Translations under genes and position numbers: made by a program
Assembly: GCF_002343915.1 (NCBI RefSeq)
Contig: NZ_NETK01000001.1
Location: 7,640,001-7,704,000 of the forward strand
Length of the DNA stretch: 64,000 bases
From: Nannocystis exedens
GTDB taxonomy: Bacteria > Myxococcota_A > Polyangia > Nannocystales > Nannocystaceae
Direction of reading: 5' to 3'
In this document: positions 33,699 through 41,902 of the stretch, one piece after another
How positions within the stretch are numbered: the stretch's first letter is position 1
Layout of the letters: every line of letters begins with the position of its first letter
Notes under the pieces: generated by a model
Told to the model about the DNA's origin: nothing
Database searches by the model: none
What the model saw: only the letters and a program-made list of their open reading frames with translations

Positions 33699-34424
33699 TC
33701 ACTCCTGCGAGCGCTGGAGCGCGCGGGCCCGCTCGAGCTCCGCGGCCAGCTCGTCGCGCTGTGCCGCGGACAGCGGCAGCGCGGCGAGCTCGGCGCCGAG
33801 GGCGTCGGCGCGGGCCGGGTCGGCGAGGGTGACGGCCAGCTCGATGCGGGCGGCGAGGGCCCGGGCGCGCTCGAGGGGGTCGCCGGGCTCGGGGCGGGCG
33901 AGGGCCAGGTCGAGGACGCGGGCGGCGGCCTCGTCGTCATTTTTGAAGTCTCGCAGGCGCGCGGCGAAGCGGACCCCGTGGGCCAGCCGCGACTCGCCGG
34001 GCCGGCGCTTGACGGCCTCGAGCGCGTCCTCGTCCTCGCTGCCGCCGGCGTCCTTTTTGACAAAAATCAGCGAGTTGCCGGCGACGTCGACGATGGTGAA
34101 GCGGGTCTGCCCGGGCTTCATGCGGGTGATCCGCGGGATCCCGGCGATCGGCAGCTTGCCGTAGCCGCCGCGCAGCGCGTCGGCGAAGGTCGCGTGCAGC
34201 TGTTCGACCTCGTCGACCATCACCAGGCACGTGCTGTAGGCGTCCTTCGGGTCGAGCTCCTTGAGGCCCATGAAGTGGATTTCCATGCCGCCGCGGCGGG
34301 TGGCCGCGTAGACGTAGGGTTTGGTCTGCTCGTAGGTGACCTCGAAGCCGAGCAGGCGGTAGAAGTCGAGGGTGGCGGGGAGCGACACGCTCGGGAGCAC
34401 GGGGATCATCGTCTCGGACGACAT
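33699..34424 (-). CDS. VOC (glyoxalase/bleomycin-resistance fold) protein with helical C-terminal extension
   Basis: A 241-aa protein. Residues 1-130 form a single vicinal-oxygen-chelate domain: MIPVLPSVSLPATLDFYRLLGFEV, GGMEIHFMGL, and FTIVDVAGNSLIFVKK with the usual terminal beta-strand. Residues about 135-241 are Ala/Arg-rich helices resembling a TPR-like tail, which many small VOC proteins lack. The gene starts 7 nt after the stop of a MarR regulator, so the two form an operon, a common pairing in drug or antibiotic-binding resistance. Binding ligand unknown. The ATG at 34424 follows AAAGGAC. Confidence 0.85.
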   Translation of the reverse strand: MSSETMIPVLPSVSLPATLDFYRLLGFEVTYEQTKPYVYAATRRGGMEIHFMGLKELDPKDAYSTCLVMVDEVEQLHATFADALRGGYGKLPIAGIPRITRMKPGQTRFTIVDVAGNSLIFVKKDAGGSEDEDALEAVKRRPGESRLAHGVRFAARLRDFKNDDEAAARVLDLALARPEPGDPLERARALAARIELAVTLADPARADALGAELAALPLSAAQRDELAAELERARALQRSQE

Positions 34425-34431
34425 GCGGTCT

Positions 34432-34908
34432 CTAGTCCTTTCGGCGGCGGCGAGGGCCGCGCGGCGGCGGTGATTGCAGGAGGACGTTGGCGTCGCGCAG
34501 GGCGGCGACGGTGGCTCGCAAGGCGCGGAGGTCGACCCGCGCGGCGAGGGCCTCGACCCACAGGGCGTGCCGCGCCTCGACGGCGCGCAGCGCCCGACGC
34601 CCGGCCGCGGTCAGGGCGATCCGCCGGGCCCGGCGATCGTCGGGGTCGTCGACGAACACGACGAAGCCGTCGCGCGCCAGGGCGTCCGCGGTCTGCTGCA
34701 CGCTCTGGCGCCGCAGACCCATGGTCCGCGCGACCTGGGCGACCGTCACCGGCCCGTGATCGGCGACCCCGAGCACCTGCCAGCGCGCGCTCGTGAGGCC
34801 CGAGGGGGCGGCCAGCCGGTCGCCCGCTTCGAGCAGCAGACCGTTGAGCCGGAACACCTCGAGGATGAGGTCGGTGAAGGCCCGCCCCGCTTCCGTCCAT
34901 CGCGCCAC
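34432..34908 (-). CDS. MarR family transcriptional regulator
   Basis: A 158-aa winged-helix regulator. The dimerisation helix VFRLNGLLLEAGDRLA is followed by SARWQVLGVADHGPVTVAQVARTMGLRRQSVQQTADALARDGFV, the MarR helix-turn-helix, and the wing VDDPDDRRARRIALT. It probably represses itself and the VOC gene through the palindrome at 34930-34943 and is released by a small molecule. The start is GTG at 34908 with no ribosome site. A putative -35 (TTGACA) overlapping the operator, with a weak -10 around 34916-34921, would place transcription start next to the GTG, i.e. a leaderless message. Confidence 0.88.
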   Translation of the reverse strand: MARWTEAGRAFTDLILEVFRLNGLLLEAGDRLAAPSGLTSARWQVLGVADHGPVTVAQVARTMGLRRQSVQQTADALARDGFVVFVDDPDDRRARRIALTAAGRRALRAVEARHALWVEALAARVDLRALRATVAALRDANVLLQSPPPRGPRRRRKD

Positions 34909-34929
34909 GGCAGGGACTTTGTCGCGATC

Positions 34930-34943
34930 GACAGGTACCTGTC
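34930..34943. promoter_or_regulatory. MarR-type operator, 14-bp perfect palindrome overlapping a -35 element
   Basis: GACAGGTACCTGTC, about 21 nt upstream of the MarR start codon. On the minus strand its distal arm forms TTGACA (34940-34945), a good -35 hexamer. Binding here would block RNA polymerase, giving autorepression of the MarR-VOC operon. The arm order is the reverse of the dispersed CCTGTCC family, so I treat it as separate. Confidence 0.6.
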
Positions 34944-34945
34944 AA

Positions 34946-35490
34946 ATTTAAAAAACGAGGGCGGCCGGCGGCAGCGACGAGAGGAGCACGCGCGGGGCGA
35001 TCGCGGGAGCTGCGAGCCATACCGAGGCACGCCCACGTGCGCGCTGTAGGGTCGCCATGGGTCGCACTCACGCGGCGCGCGGCAGTTCGCGGCGGGAACG
35101 AGGTTCCTCGGGCGCGGGCGACCGGTCGGACGGCCGGCGCGCGGGACCGATGCGGCGAGGCGCCGGGGCGTTCGGCGCGATGCTGCTGGTCCGCGCGCCG
35201 TGAATCGAGCGGAGCGGTGATGCTGCCGCGTGCATGAACATGTTCTTATAGACATGTTCAAAAGAACGTGTTTGGCGAGGCATGGACGATGACCCCGCGC
35301 GTCGCCGGTTCAGGGGCCAGGCCGGAACTGCGTCGATGTCGGTCCAGGACGACGCGCAAGTCCGGTAGGGCTCCCGGTCGTCGCCGCCCCGGGCGCGGCG
35401 TGGGGCCGTCCTGGTGACCTTCGATGCCGCTTCGATGGGGCTCGCGCCGGCGCGGCGAGGTCGGACTCGCCGAAGGTTCCGGCGTGGTGC
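34946..35490. other. Non-coding interval
   Basis: About 545 bases without a supported gene. It contains divergent palindromes at 35236-35275: the perfect GAACATGTTC, and ACATGTTC-AAAA-GAACGTGT with one mismatch. These are TTC/GAA variants of the dispersed family. Confidence 0.5.
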
Positions 35491-36156
35491 ATGCTGTCGA
35501 GCATGAACTACTTGGGTGTATTGCTCGCGGTGGGTGTTCAGGGCGCGCCGACACCGGAGGGGCCGCAGCCGCAGGCCGTGGCGCCCGCGTCGGGAGCGGC
35601 GCAGTCGCAGGTCGTGGCGACGGCGCCGGCCCCGGAGGGCGGCGACGAGGGGATACGGCTGGCGCGCTATTTCGCCGGCGAGCAGGACTACGCGGGGCGC
35701 CTGGGACGGGCGCTGGGGCAGGATCTGAGCGGGTACTGGGCCGACTATCAGGAAGACCAGAAGGACCGGGCCGAGGAGCGCGCCGAGGGCGACGACGACG
35801 AGGACAGCGAGCTCCAGAGCTTCGCGCAGTACATGGACGACCGGTATCGCCGGCGGCTGAAGCTCGGGGGCATCCTCCTCGGCGTCGGCTTCGCGCCGCT
35901 CGGGGCCGGGCTCTACATCGGCCTCACGCTCGGCGAGGGCGGCGAGGCCGGGCTGGCGATCGCGGGCATCGGCGGGGCGCTCATCGTCACCGGCGCGGTG
36001 CTGCTCGGCGTCCGCGGGGCGCAGCTGCGACGCCTCCGCGACGTCCAGGCCGGACTCGGGCTGGGCCCGAGCGCGCGGCTGCGCTGGCGAGGGCTCGCGC
36101 CGCTGCACGACCCGCAGCTCCGCACGTACGGGGCGAGCATCGGGTTCGCGTTCTGA
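35491..36156 (+). CDS. Predicted membrane protein, unknown function
   Basis: A 221-aa protein with a weak N-terminal signal (NYLGVLLAVGVQGA), a Pro/Ala/Gln-rich spacer, and an acidic, probably coiled segment (YQEDQKDRAEERAEGDDDEDSE, about residues 87-108). Two close hydrophobic helices (LGGILLGVGFAPLGAGLYIG and LAIAGIGGALIVTGAVLLGV, about 125-175) and a short tail ending in GFAF follow. Two in-frame ATGs (35491, 35503) are possible and neither has a strong ribosome site. I do not recognise a family. The composition resembles other short signal-plus-two-TM proteins common in this phylum. Confidence 0.65.
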   Translation: MLSSMNYLGVLLAVGVQGAPTPEGPQPQAVAPASGAAQSQVVATAPAPEGGDEGIRLARYFAGEQDYAGRLGRALGQDLSGYWADYQEDQKDRAEERAEGDDDEDSELQSFAQYMDDRYRRRLKLGGILLGVGFAPLGAGLYIGLTLGEGGEAGLAIAGIGGALIVTGAVLLGVRGAQLRRLRDVQAGLGLGPSARLRWRGLAPLHDPQLRTYGASIGFAF

Positions 36157-36258
36157 GCGGCGCGCCCGGCCGACGCTGGTGTGGGGGCAGGGAGCCGGCG
36201 AGCGAGACCCGGCCCGCGTGGGCGGGCGCGGCGGGACGATCCTGCACCGGCGTAACTC

Positions 36259-36281
36259 GGGACATGTCCCTGGGGATATGT
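36259..36281. repeat. Palindrome-family element preceding the duplicated gene tail
   Basis: GGGACATGTCCC (36259-36270, perfect) continues as ACATGTCCC-TG-GGGATATGT. It stands in the same place relative to the tail copy as the element at 36408-36429 does to the intact gene. Confidence 0.7.
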
Positions 36282-36300
36282 CGATGGCGCAGCCCCCTGC

Positions 36301-36404
36301 GCTATCGCGCGGGCCAGCGCTCGCGCAGCCAGCCGGTCACCTCGTCGAGGGCCGCGGTGCCATCGCCCCTCCGAGAGCCGAGCTCGGCGGGCGATCCGGT
36401 CCTT
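36301..36404 (-). pseudogene. Duplicated last 32 codons of the downstream alpha/beta hydrolase gene
   Basis: On the minus strand this reads GSPAELGSRR, then AALDEVTGWLRERWPAR and a TAG stop. It parallels GSPAEYGDIE, then EALDEVTGWLRARWPAQ stop of the intact gene that ends at 36447. No start or upstream part exists, so it is a gene tail only. Each tail is followed, in the direction of transcription, by a palindrome of the CATGTCC family, so the duplicated unit (about 145 bp) includes the hairpin. Confidence 0.8.
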
Positions 36405-36407
36405 TCA

Positions 36408-36429
36408 GACATGTCCCAATGGACATGTC
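36408..36429. terminator. 22-bp palindrome after the alpha/beta hydrolase gene
   Basis: GACATGTCC (36408-36416) and GGACATGTC (36421-36429) flank CAAT, with perfect 9-bp arms. It lies 17 nt beyond the stop at 36447 on the minus strand. It has no U-tract, so it would end transcription by hairpin alone or with a factor. Confidence 0.65.
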
Positions 36430-36446
36430 GAAGGCGGCGCGCCACG

Positions 36447-37967
36447 TCATTGCGCGGGCCAGCGCGCGCGCAGCCAGCCGGTCACCTCGTCGAGCGCCTC
36501 GGGGGCCATCGTCTCCTCGATGTCGCCGTACTCGGCGGGCGAGCCGGTCTTCGCGTGCTGGAACAGGTGGTTGAGCCCGGGCAGCGCCTTGACGGTGGCC
36601 TCTTTGTTGCCGGCCTTGGCCAGCGCCTGCTCGAGCTCGGGGATGTTGCTGTCGGCCGGCACCTGGAGGTCGAGCGCGCCGATCAGCGCCAGCACCGGCG
36701 TCTTCTTCAGCTTGCGCAGGTCGGCGCGCGGGTCGGCCTTGAGGAAGTCGTGGAACCACGGGGTGTCGAGCGACGACAGCGAGGCGCCGACCAGCGCCTC
36801 GACCTGCTCCGGCGTCGCGCCCTCGGTCTGCAGGGTCACGAGCTTGCGCAGGATCGGCTCGAGGTCGGCGCGCTTCTTCTTGGCGGCCACGCCGTCGAGC
36901 AGCTGCTTCTGCAGCACCACCTGGGCGTCGATGTCGGCCTGGGCCACGCCGCGGGCGCGGGTCAGGGCGACGAGCTGCTGGACGAGGATCTCCTTGCCGG
37001 GCACGCCCGGGCCGGCCAGCATCACGATCGCGCCGACGCGCTTGTCGGCCCCGGCGGTCTTCGCCGCGATCATCGCCCCCTCGCTGTGGCCGATGAGCCC
37101 GAGCCTGGTCTTGTCGACCTCGGGCTGCTGGGCCAGCCAGTCGAGCGCGCCGCGGGCGTCGCCGACGAGGTCGAGCTGGGTCGCCCTGTCGAGGTCGCCC
37201 TTCGAGCCGCCGACGCCGCGATCGTCGAAGCGGAGCACCGCGAAGCCGGCGCGGGTGAGGTGGTCGGCGAGGACGAAGAACGGGCGGTGGCCCATCAGCG
37301 CCTCGTCGCGGTCCTGCGCGCCCGAGCCGGTCAGCAGGACGACGGCCGGGAACGGACCTGGCCCTTCGGGCAGGGTGAAGCTGCCGGCCAGCGCGACCTT
37401 GTCCTTGGCCGCGCTGACGAACGCCGCCTCGCGGGTGACGTACGGGAACGGCGGCTTCGGCTCCTGCGGCCGCTTCGGCGCCACGTCGGCGGTCTCGCCG
37501 GGCTTCAGCTTGCGGGCGGTGGCGGGCAGGCTGCGGCCGGCCTGGCTCAGGCTGCCCTTGACGTCGTCGGCCCCGTGCTCGCGGTCGAAGCTGAAGATCG
37601 CCCACTGGTTCTCCGGCGCGCCGGGCGGGGCCAGCACGAAGTCGAGCCCGTCGGCGGCGACGCGCACGTCCTGCAGCGGGAAGTCCTTGACGCTCTGCGC
37701 CGGGATGTCGAGCCGCCCGCTCCACGCGGCCTTCGGATCGTCGGGCCGCGGCGGATCGAGGCGGGCGATGAACCGCAGCTTGCCGTCGCCCGGCAGCTCG
37801 ACCGCGCCGATCCACGTCTCCGGGCCGCTGGCCGCCGGGGCGGGCGCAGGCGCCGGGGCAGGCGCCGCGGCGGCCGGCTCGGGCTGGGCCGGCGGCGGGC
37901 TGGTCTTACAGCCAGGTACCAAGAGACAGAGCGCAACGGACAGGGCGATTCGGACAGGTTGCTTCAT
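36447..37967 (-). CDS. Alpha/beta hydrolase lipoprotein (X-Pro peptidase/acyl-hydrolase-like)
   Basis: A 506-aa exported lipoprotein (signal IALSVALCLLVPGC; Pro/Ala spacer to about residue 45). Residues about 48-160 form an N-terminal beta-domain (ETWIGAVELPGDGKLRFIARLD). The rest is an alpha/beta hydrolase: oxyanion segment VVLLTGSGAQDRDE, LRFDDRGVGGSKGD, nucleophile elbow GLIGHSEGAMIA, acid Asp in LIGALDLQVPADSN and His in LPGLNHLFQ. This is the layout of periplasmic esterases/peptidases of the dienelactone-hydrolase-like group with a DUF-type N domain. Substrate unknown. The ATG at 37967 has a GAGAT element upstream. Its 3' end has been duplicated downstream. Confidence 0.85.
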   Translation of the reverse strand: MKQPVRIALSVALCLLVPGCKTSPPPAQPEPAAAAPAPAPAPAPAASGPETWIGAVELPGDGKLRFIARLDPPRPDDPKAAWSGRLDIPAQSVKDFPLQDVRVAADGLDFVLAPPGAPENQWAIFSFDREHGADDVKGSLSQAGRSLPATARKLKPGETADVAPKRPQEPKPPFPYVTREAAFVSAAKDKVALAGSFTLPEGPGPFPAVVLLTGSGAQDRDEALMGHRPFFVLADHLTRAGFAVLRFDDRGVGGSKGDLDRATQLDLVGDARGALDWLAQQPEVDKTRLGLIGHSEGAMIAAKTAGADKRVGAIVMLAGPGVPGKEILVQQLVALTRARGVAQADIDAQVVLQKQLLDGVAAKKKRADLEPILRKLVTLQTEGATPEQVEALVGASLSSLDTPWFHDFLKADPRADLRKLKKTPVLALIGALDLQVPADSNIPELEQALAKAGNKEATVKALPGLNHLFQHAKTGSPAEYGDIEETMAPEALDEVTGWLRARWPAQ

Positions 37968-38600
37968 CGGATCTCGGCGCTGCGTCGTCGGCGCCCTGTC
38001 GCCTTCATACCCCGGCCCTCGCGCGGTTGTCGAGGCCGGCCGCGCGCTCGCGCGTCGCCCGGCTGTGCGAGAGGACAGGTCAGATCCGACAGATGTTTCC
38101 GGGCAGGCACGCGCACTCGCGGGCCACGGTGAGCGTGACGGCGCCGCGGTGGGGACGCCGACGCGAGAGCCGGCGAAGCTCACACGGCGGGTCCGTCTGC
38201 CGGCGACTCGCGCAGGGCTCGGCCGAAACTCTCGGGCCGAGATGGCGGCGAGCGAGCGGCTCGCTGCCGACGCCGGACGAAGCCGAGGCCGGGGGGCAGC
38301 TTCGACGGGCCGACGAGGTCGCGCCGCGGGGTGCGGAGAAGGAGGAGCCGCGGCCGATGAGGTGGCGCGCGCGGGACCGTCTCGTCTTGCGCTGGCGAGG
38401 ACCCGAGGCAGCCGCAGCTTCGATGGGCCGACGAAGTCGCGTCGTGGAGCCGTGAAGAAGGAAGAGCCGCAGCGGTGACGGCCGTGCGGGGGGTCCGGAC
38501 CTCATGGGCCGGCGAGGGCCCGGAGATCGCCGCGCGGAAGAGCCGCGCGAGGCCGTGACGAATTTCGGGAACCTCCGGCGCGGGCGTCCGTGCCACGGGC
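37968..38600. other. Non-coding interval with an imperfect 60-bp duplication
   Basis: About 630 bases without a supported gene. A segment starting CAGCTTCGACGGGCCGACGA near 38298 recurs with substitutions near 38415 (CAGCTTCGATGGGCCGACGA), each copy about 60 bp. The purpose is unknown. Confidence 0.5.
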
Positions 38601-38990
38601 ATGCGAAAGAACATCAGCGAGATCCTCCTCGGTCTCTCGGCCGCGCTGTGCGTGGCCTGTTTCGGCGCGCAAGCGGCCCAGGGCTCGCTCGACGACGACC
38701 TGATCCGCCGGGTCGTGCGCGCCCACGGCCCCGAGATCGAGGCGTGCTACGCGGCGGCGCTCGAGCGCGACGCGCAGGCCAACGGGGTCGTGCTCGTCGC
38801 GTTCACGATCGGGACCGCGGGCGAGGTGACGGCGACGAAGGTCGAGTCCAGCGACATCGGTGACCAGACGCTGCACGCTTGCATGCGCGAGGCGGTGGGC
38901 GGGTGGCTGTTCCCGCGGCCCGAGGGCGGCTCGGTCGAGGTGGACTACCCGTTCGTGCTCGTCCCGCAGCTGCTCGAGCGACGGCCCTGA
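38601..38990 (+). CDS. AgmX/PglI C-terminal domain protein (TonB-like energy-transduction fold)
   Basis: A 129-aa exported protein with signal peptide (EILLGLSAALCVACFGAQAA), essentially one AgmX C-terminal domain: LIRRVVRAHGPEIEACYAAALERD, GVVLVAFTIGTAGEVTATKVESSD, CMREAVGGWLFPRPEGGSVEV, YPFVL. Such domains end AgmX/GltJ, a gliding or adventurous-motility-associated protein of Myxococcus, and many stand-alone periplasmic proteins. The stand-alone form here lacks the FHA or zinc-ribbon part of AgmX. The ATG at 38601 has no good ribosome site. It is convergent with the next minus-strand gene. Confidence 0.82.
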   Translation: MRKNISEILLGLSAALCVACFGAQAAQGSLDDDLIRRVVRAHGPEIEACYAAALERDAQANGVVLVAFTIGTAGEVTATKVESSDIGDQTLHACMREAVGGWLFPRPEGGSVEVDYPFVLVPQLLERRP

Positions 38991-39022
38991 AACGACTCGC
39001 GCCATGCGAGCCCGCGCGCAGG

Positions 39023-39706
39023 CTAGACGTGCTCGACGAAGCCGAGCTCCGGCGCCGCGATCACCGGGACCAGGTGGTCCTCGACGCGGCGGGCCGGCAG
39101 GCGGCGCGGGTCGACGCTCACGACCCCGAGCCACGCGTCGCCGGCGCCTGCGAGCGCGGGCGGGACGCGCAGCGGCGCGGTCTGGTTGGGGTCGCGCAGC
39201 ATCGCCGCGACCGCGGCCTGATCGGCGGGCGGGGTCGCGGCGTCTTGCAGGGCCAGCAGCGCCCTGGCCACCCCGTGGAGGTAGGGCGCGTCGAAGCGGT
39301 GCGGCGCGTCGACGGCGAACACCACCAGCGCCGGATACGGCACGTCGCCCGGCTCGAACAGGGCCGGGTCGGCCCGCAGCACGCGGCCGAGCGCCAGCGG
39401 GCCCTCGGTCAGCGCCTTGTAGCGGGCCGGGCCGCTGCGGGTCTGGGCGGCCGCGCTGAGCACGAAGCCGGCGATCAGCATCCCGGCGAACACCGCCATG
39501 AAGCCCATGCCGACGAAGCCCAGGTAGCCGAGCACGCCCGACACCAGGATGCCGAGCGCGCCGAGGCCCGAGACCGCGTCGCCGAGGCAGCCGCGGTCGC
39601 CGCGGGCCATCCGCTGCAGGTCGTCGTCGAGGGTCCGCGGGGTGGCCTCGTAGCGGCGCCGGGTCTCGGCCAGGGCGAAGGAGCGCGGGAGCGGGTTGGC
39701 GGCCAT
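39023..39706 (-). CDS. Predicted membrane protein, unknown function
   Basis: A 227-aa protein. The N-terminal 40 residues are charged (TRRRYEATPRTLDDDLQRMARGD). Two adjacent hydrophobic helices (LGALGILVSGVLGYLGFVGM and GFMAVFAGMLIAGFVLSAAA) occupy about residues 47-88. A soluble roughly 135-residue domain follows, with DVPYPALVVFAVDAPHRFDA and WLGVVSVDPRRL segments. No family recognised. The ATG at 39706 starts the charged segment. The stop lies 32 nt from the AgmX-domain gene end. Confidence 0.6.
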   Translation of the reverse strand: MAANPLPRSFALAETRRRYEATPRTLDDDLQRMARGDRGCLGDAVSGLGALGILVSGVLGYLGFVGMGFMAVFAGMLIAGFVLSAAAQTRSGPARYKALTEGPLALGRVLRADPALFEPGDVPYPALVVFAVDAPHRFDAPYLHGVARALLALQDAATPPADQAAVAAMLRDPNQTAPLRVPPALAGAGDAWLGVVSVDPRRLPARRVEDHLVPVIAAPELGFVEHV

Positions 39707-39716
39707 GGCCGATCGG

Positions 39717-39791
39717 ACCTGTCTCGAAGTGCCTGTCTCGAATGACCTGTGCGAAGAGACCTGCCCGTTCGGCCCTGTGCCGAGCGACAGG
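39717..39791. repeat. Cluster of palindrome-family half-sites upstream of a membrane-protein gene
   Basis: Within 75 bp, the direct half-sites ACCTGTCTCGAA, GCCTGTCTCGAA, ACCTGTGCGAA and ACCTGCCCG occur, followed by CCTGTGCCGAGCGACAGG. The interval 39707-39991 between two minus-strand genes otherwise shows nothing. Confidence 0.6.
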
Positions 39792-39991
39792 CGCCCCTCG
39801 GCCTGCGGCGGCGGGGCGGGAGACCGGACCCGGGCGCGAGGCTCGAGGTCCGGTCGGAGAGGGCGCGCACGCGGGAGCGGTCGGAGTCGCTGGGGCGAGC
39901 GTCGGACCCGAGGGCCCGGGAGCGGGAGGACGCGGTCGAGAGAGCAGCGTCGCGTGCGCCCGCGGAGGCTCGCACGCGACGCTGCGGCTCG

Positions 39992-41800
39992 TCAATCCGA
40001 AGTCGCCACCCGGGCCTCGTCGTCCGCCGCCGGCTCCTCGTCGGTCAACGGCTCGTCATCGTCGGCGTGCGCGCCGTCGTCGGGCGCGCCGTCGTCGGGC
40101 GCGCCGTCGTCGGGCGCGCCGTCGTCGTGCGCGGCCGGCTCGGGGTCGTCGGCGAGGAGCTCGTCGCCGTCGTCCTCGGGCGCCTCGGTGTCCTCCGGCG
40201 AGATCTCGAGCTCGGCGGCGGGCTCGGCGGCGGGCTCCTCGGGGGGAGCCAGGCCGCGCTCACGCTTGCACTTGAGGCACATGCGGTCGGGCGCGAGCTC
40301 GCCGTCGGGCACGTGCATCAGCTTCTGGCCCGGCATGTAGACCCAGGTGCCGCCGCACGCCGGGACCACGCACGGCATGATCTCGGCGCCCTCGGGCAGG
40401 CCGGCCTCCTCGATCGTCTTGGCGAACTCGCCCTTGGCGCACTCGTCGCACAGCTTGAGCGGGTCCTGCAGCCGACCGGCCAGGAAGGCCTGCAGCTGGG
40501 CGCCGGTCTTGTACATCCACACCGACTCGCAGCCGGGCCGGCCGCAGCGGATCTCCCGGTCGGGGTGCTTGCGGCAGAACTCGCGGCAGGTCTCGCACAT
40601 GCGCTTCGGCGCCGGCGGGTCGAAGTCGACGTCGTCGCTGCCCGACTGCACCCACGCCCGCAGCTGACCGGCGCGGTCCCACGTCCACGTGCGCACGCAG
40701 CCGTGCACCTTGCACGGGACCTCGCGCGCGACCAGGCGCCCGAGCTTCTGCGCGCACAGGCCACACATGCGCTGCGGCGGGCCCTCCGGGTCCGGCACGG
40801 CGCGCATGTGCTGCTTGCGCCGGCGCCGGCGCTTCTTGCCCGGCCCGGCCTTGCCGGCCTCACCGGCCTCGGAGGCCTCGCCGCCCGCGGGCGTCGCCGC
40901 GGCCTCGTCGGTCGCCGGGGCGGTGGCCTCGGCGAGCGGCGCGGCGGTCTCGTTGGCTGTCTCTGCGGACAGGTCCGAAGGGGCAGGCTCGGCGGCGACC
41001 GCCGCGGCCTCGGCGGCCGACTCGTGGGCGCGGGCCTCGAGCGCGCGGGCGCGGGCCCGCTGGCGCAGGACCCACAGGCGGTGGCGCAGCTGGGCGTCGC
41101 GCGACCAGATCCACTTGCGCCGGCAGCCCTCGACCTTGCACGGCATCTCGGCGTCGTGGGTGTCGCGCTCGGCGGCCACGCACTCGTTGCACAGGCGGGC
41201 CGGCTTCCTCAGCTTGCCGTGGCGCTGCAGCTCGGCGAGCTGGGCCCCGCGCTTCCACAGCCAGGTGTTGGGGCAGCCGGGGGTGCGGCAGTGGACCTCG
41301 CGGTCGGCGAGCTCGCTGAACTGCGCGAGGTGCTGGTCGCACATCCGCTCGGGCGGCTTCTGGCCGAAGCCGCGGATCTGCTGGGCGGCGAACCACGTCC
41401 AGGTGTTCTCGCAGCCGGCGATCCGGCACGGCATCTCCTTGTCCTGGACGGCGCTGAACAGCGAGGCGGTCAGCGGCGACGAGGTGTCGCGCCGCGGCGG
41501 CGGTGCGCCGCGTCGGTCGTCGCGACGGTCGCCGCGCGGGCCGTCGTCGCGCCGCGGGCGGTCGCCCTGGCGCCGCTCGCCACGCTCGCCGTCGCGCGGC
41601 GGGCGAGCCTCGGCTCCACCCTCGCGCGGCGGGCGAGCCTCGGCTCCAGCCGCGCCGCTCACCGCCGACTCGCCACCCTCGCGCGGACCCCTGCCGCGCT
41701 CTCGCCTCGAGCGGTCCTGCTGCGGTCCGCCCGCGGGACCCGGGCCCGCAGCCCTGGGCCGCGAATCACGGGCGCTGTTGCTCTTCCGGTCGTCTGCCAC
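39992..41800 (-). CDS. Six-module zinc-ribbon protein with basic N terminus and acidic C terminus
   Basis: A 602-aa cytoplasmic-looking protein. Residues 1-110 are Arg/Gly/Glu-rich and disordered. Then six modules follow, each opening with C-x4-C followed by a W-x-W/Y core (e.g. PCRIAGCENTWTW, HCRTPGCPNTWLW, PCKVEGCRRKWIW, PCKVHGCVRTWTW, RCGRPGCESVWMY, PCVVPACGGTWVY) and closing with C-x2-C/H (RMCDQH, RLCNEC, RMCGLC, RMCETC, KLCDEC, RMCLKC). A 100-residue Ala-rich linker with KKRRRRRK separates modules 3 and 4. The acidic tail contains four GAPDD-type 15-bp repeats (about 40076-40130). Nucleic-acid or protein binding is likely. Start GTG at 41800. Confidence 0.72.
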   Translation of the reverse strand: MADDRKSNSARDSRPRAAGPGPAGGPQQDRSRRERGRGPREGGESAVSGAAGAEARPPREGGAEARPPRDGERGERRQGDRPRRDDGPRGDRRDDRRGAPPPRRDTSSPLTASLFSAVQDKEMPCRIAGCENTWTWFAAQQIRGFGQKPPERMCDQHLAQFSELADREVHCRTPGCPNTWLWKRGAQLAELQRHGKLRKPARLCNECVAAERDTHDAEMPCKVEGCRRKWIWSRDAQLRHRLWVLRQRARARALEARAHESAAEAAAVAAEPAPSDLSAETANETAAPLAEATAPATDEAAATPAGGEASEAGEAGKAGPGKKRRRRRKQHMRAVPDPEGPPQRMCGLCAQKLGRLVAREVPCKVHGCVRTWTWDRAGQLRAWVQSGSDDVDFDPPAPKRMCETCREFCRKHPDREIRCGRPGCESVWMYKTGAQLQAFLAGRLQDPLKLCDECAKGEFAKTIEEAGLPEGAEIMPCVVPACGGTWVYMPGQKLMHVPDGELAPDRMCLKCKRERGLAPPEEPAAEPAAELEISPEDTEAPEDDGDELLADDPEPAAHDDGAPDDGAPDDGAPDDGAHADDDEPLTDEEPAADDEARVATSD

Positions 41801-41902
41801 GGCCGGAAGTATCAGCCGCCGTCCGCCCGGCGTCCAGTCCGCTCGCCCCGCCCCACGAAAGCACTATACTGCGGCACACCGCTTTTTCCGGAGGTCCCGC
41901 TC

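Noticed and set aside
33367..33702. N-terminal extension of the PLL-like lipoprotein up to 33702
   Set aside because: A clean lipobox signal starts at 33366. The extension is Arg/Pro noise covering two palindromes.
37968..38600. Hidden gene between the alpha/beta hydrolase and AgmX-domain genes
   Set aside because: Open frames on both strands are Arg/Ser-rich and broken by an imperfect noncoding duplication.
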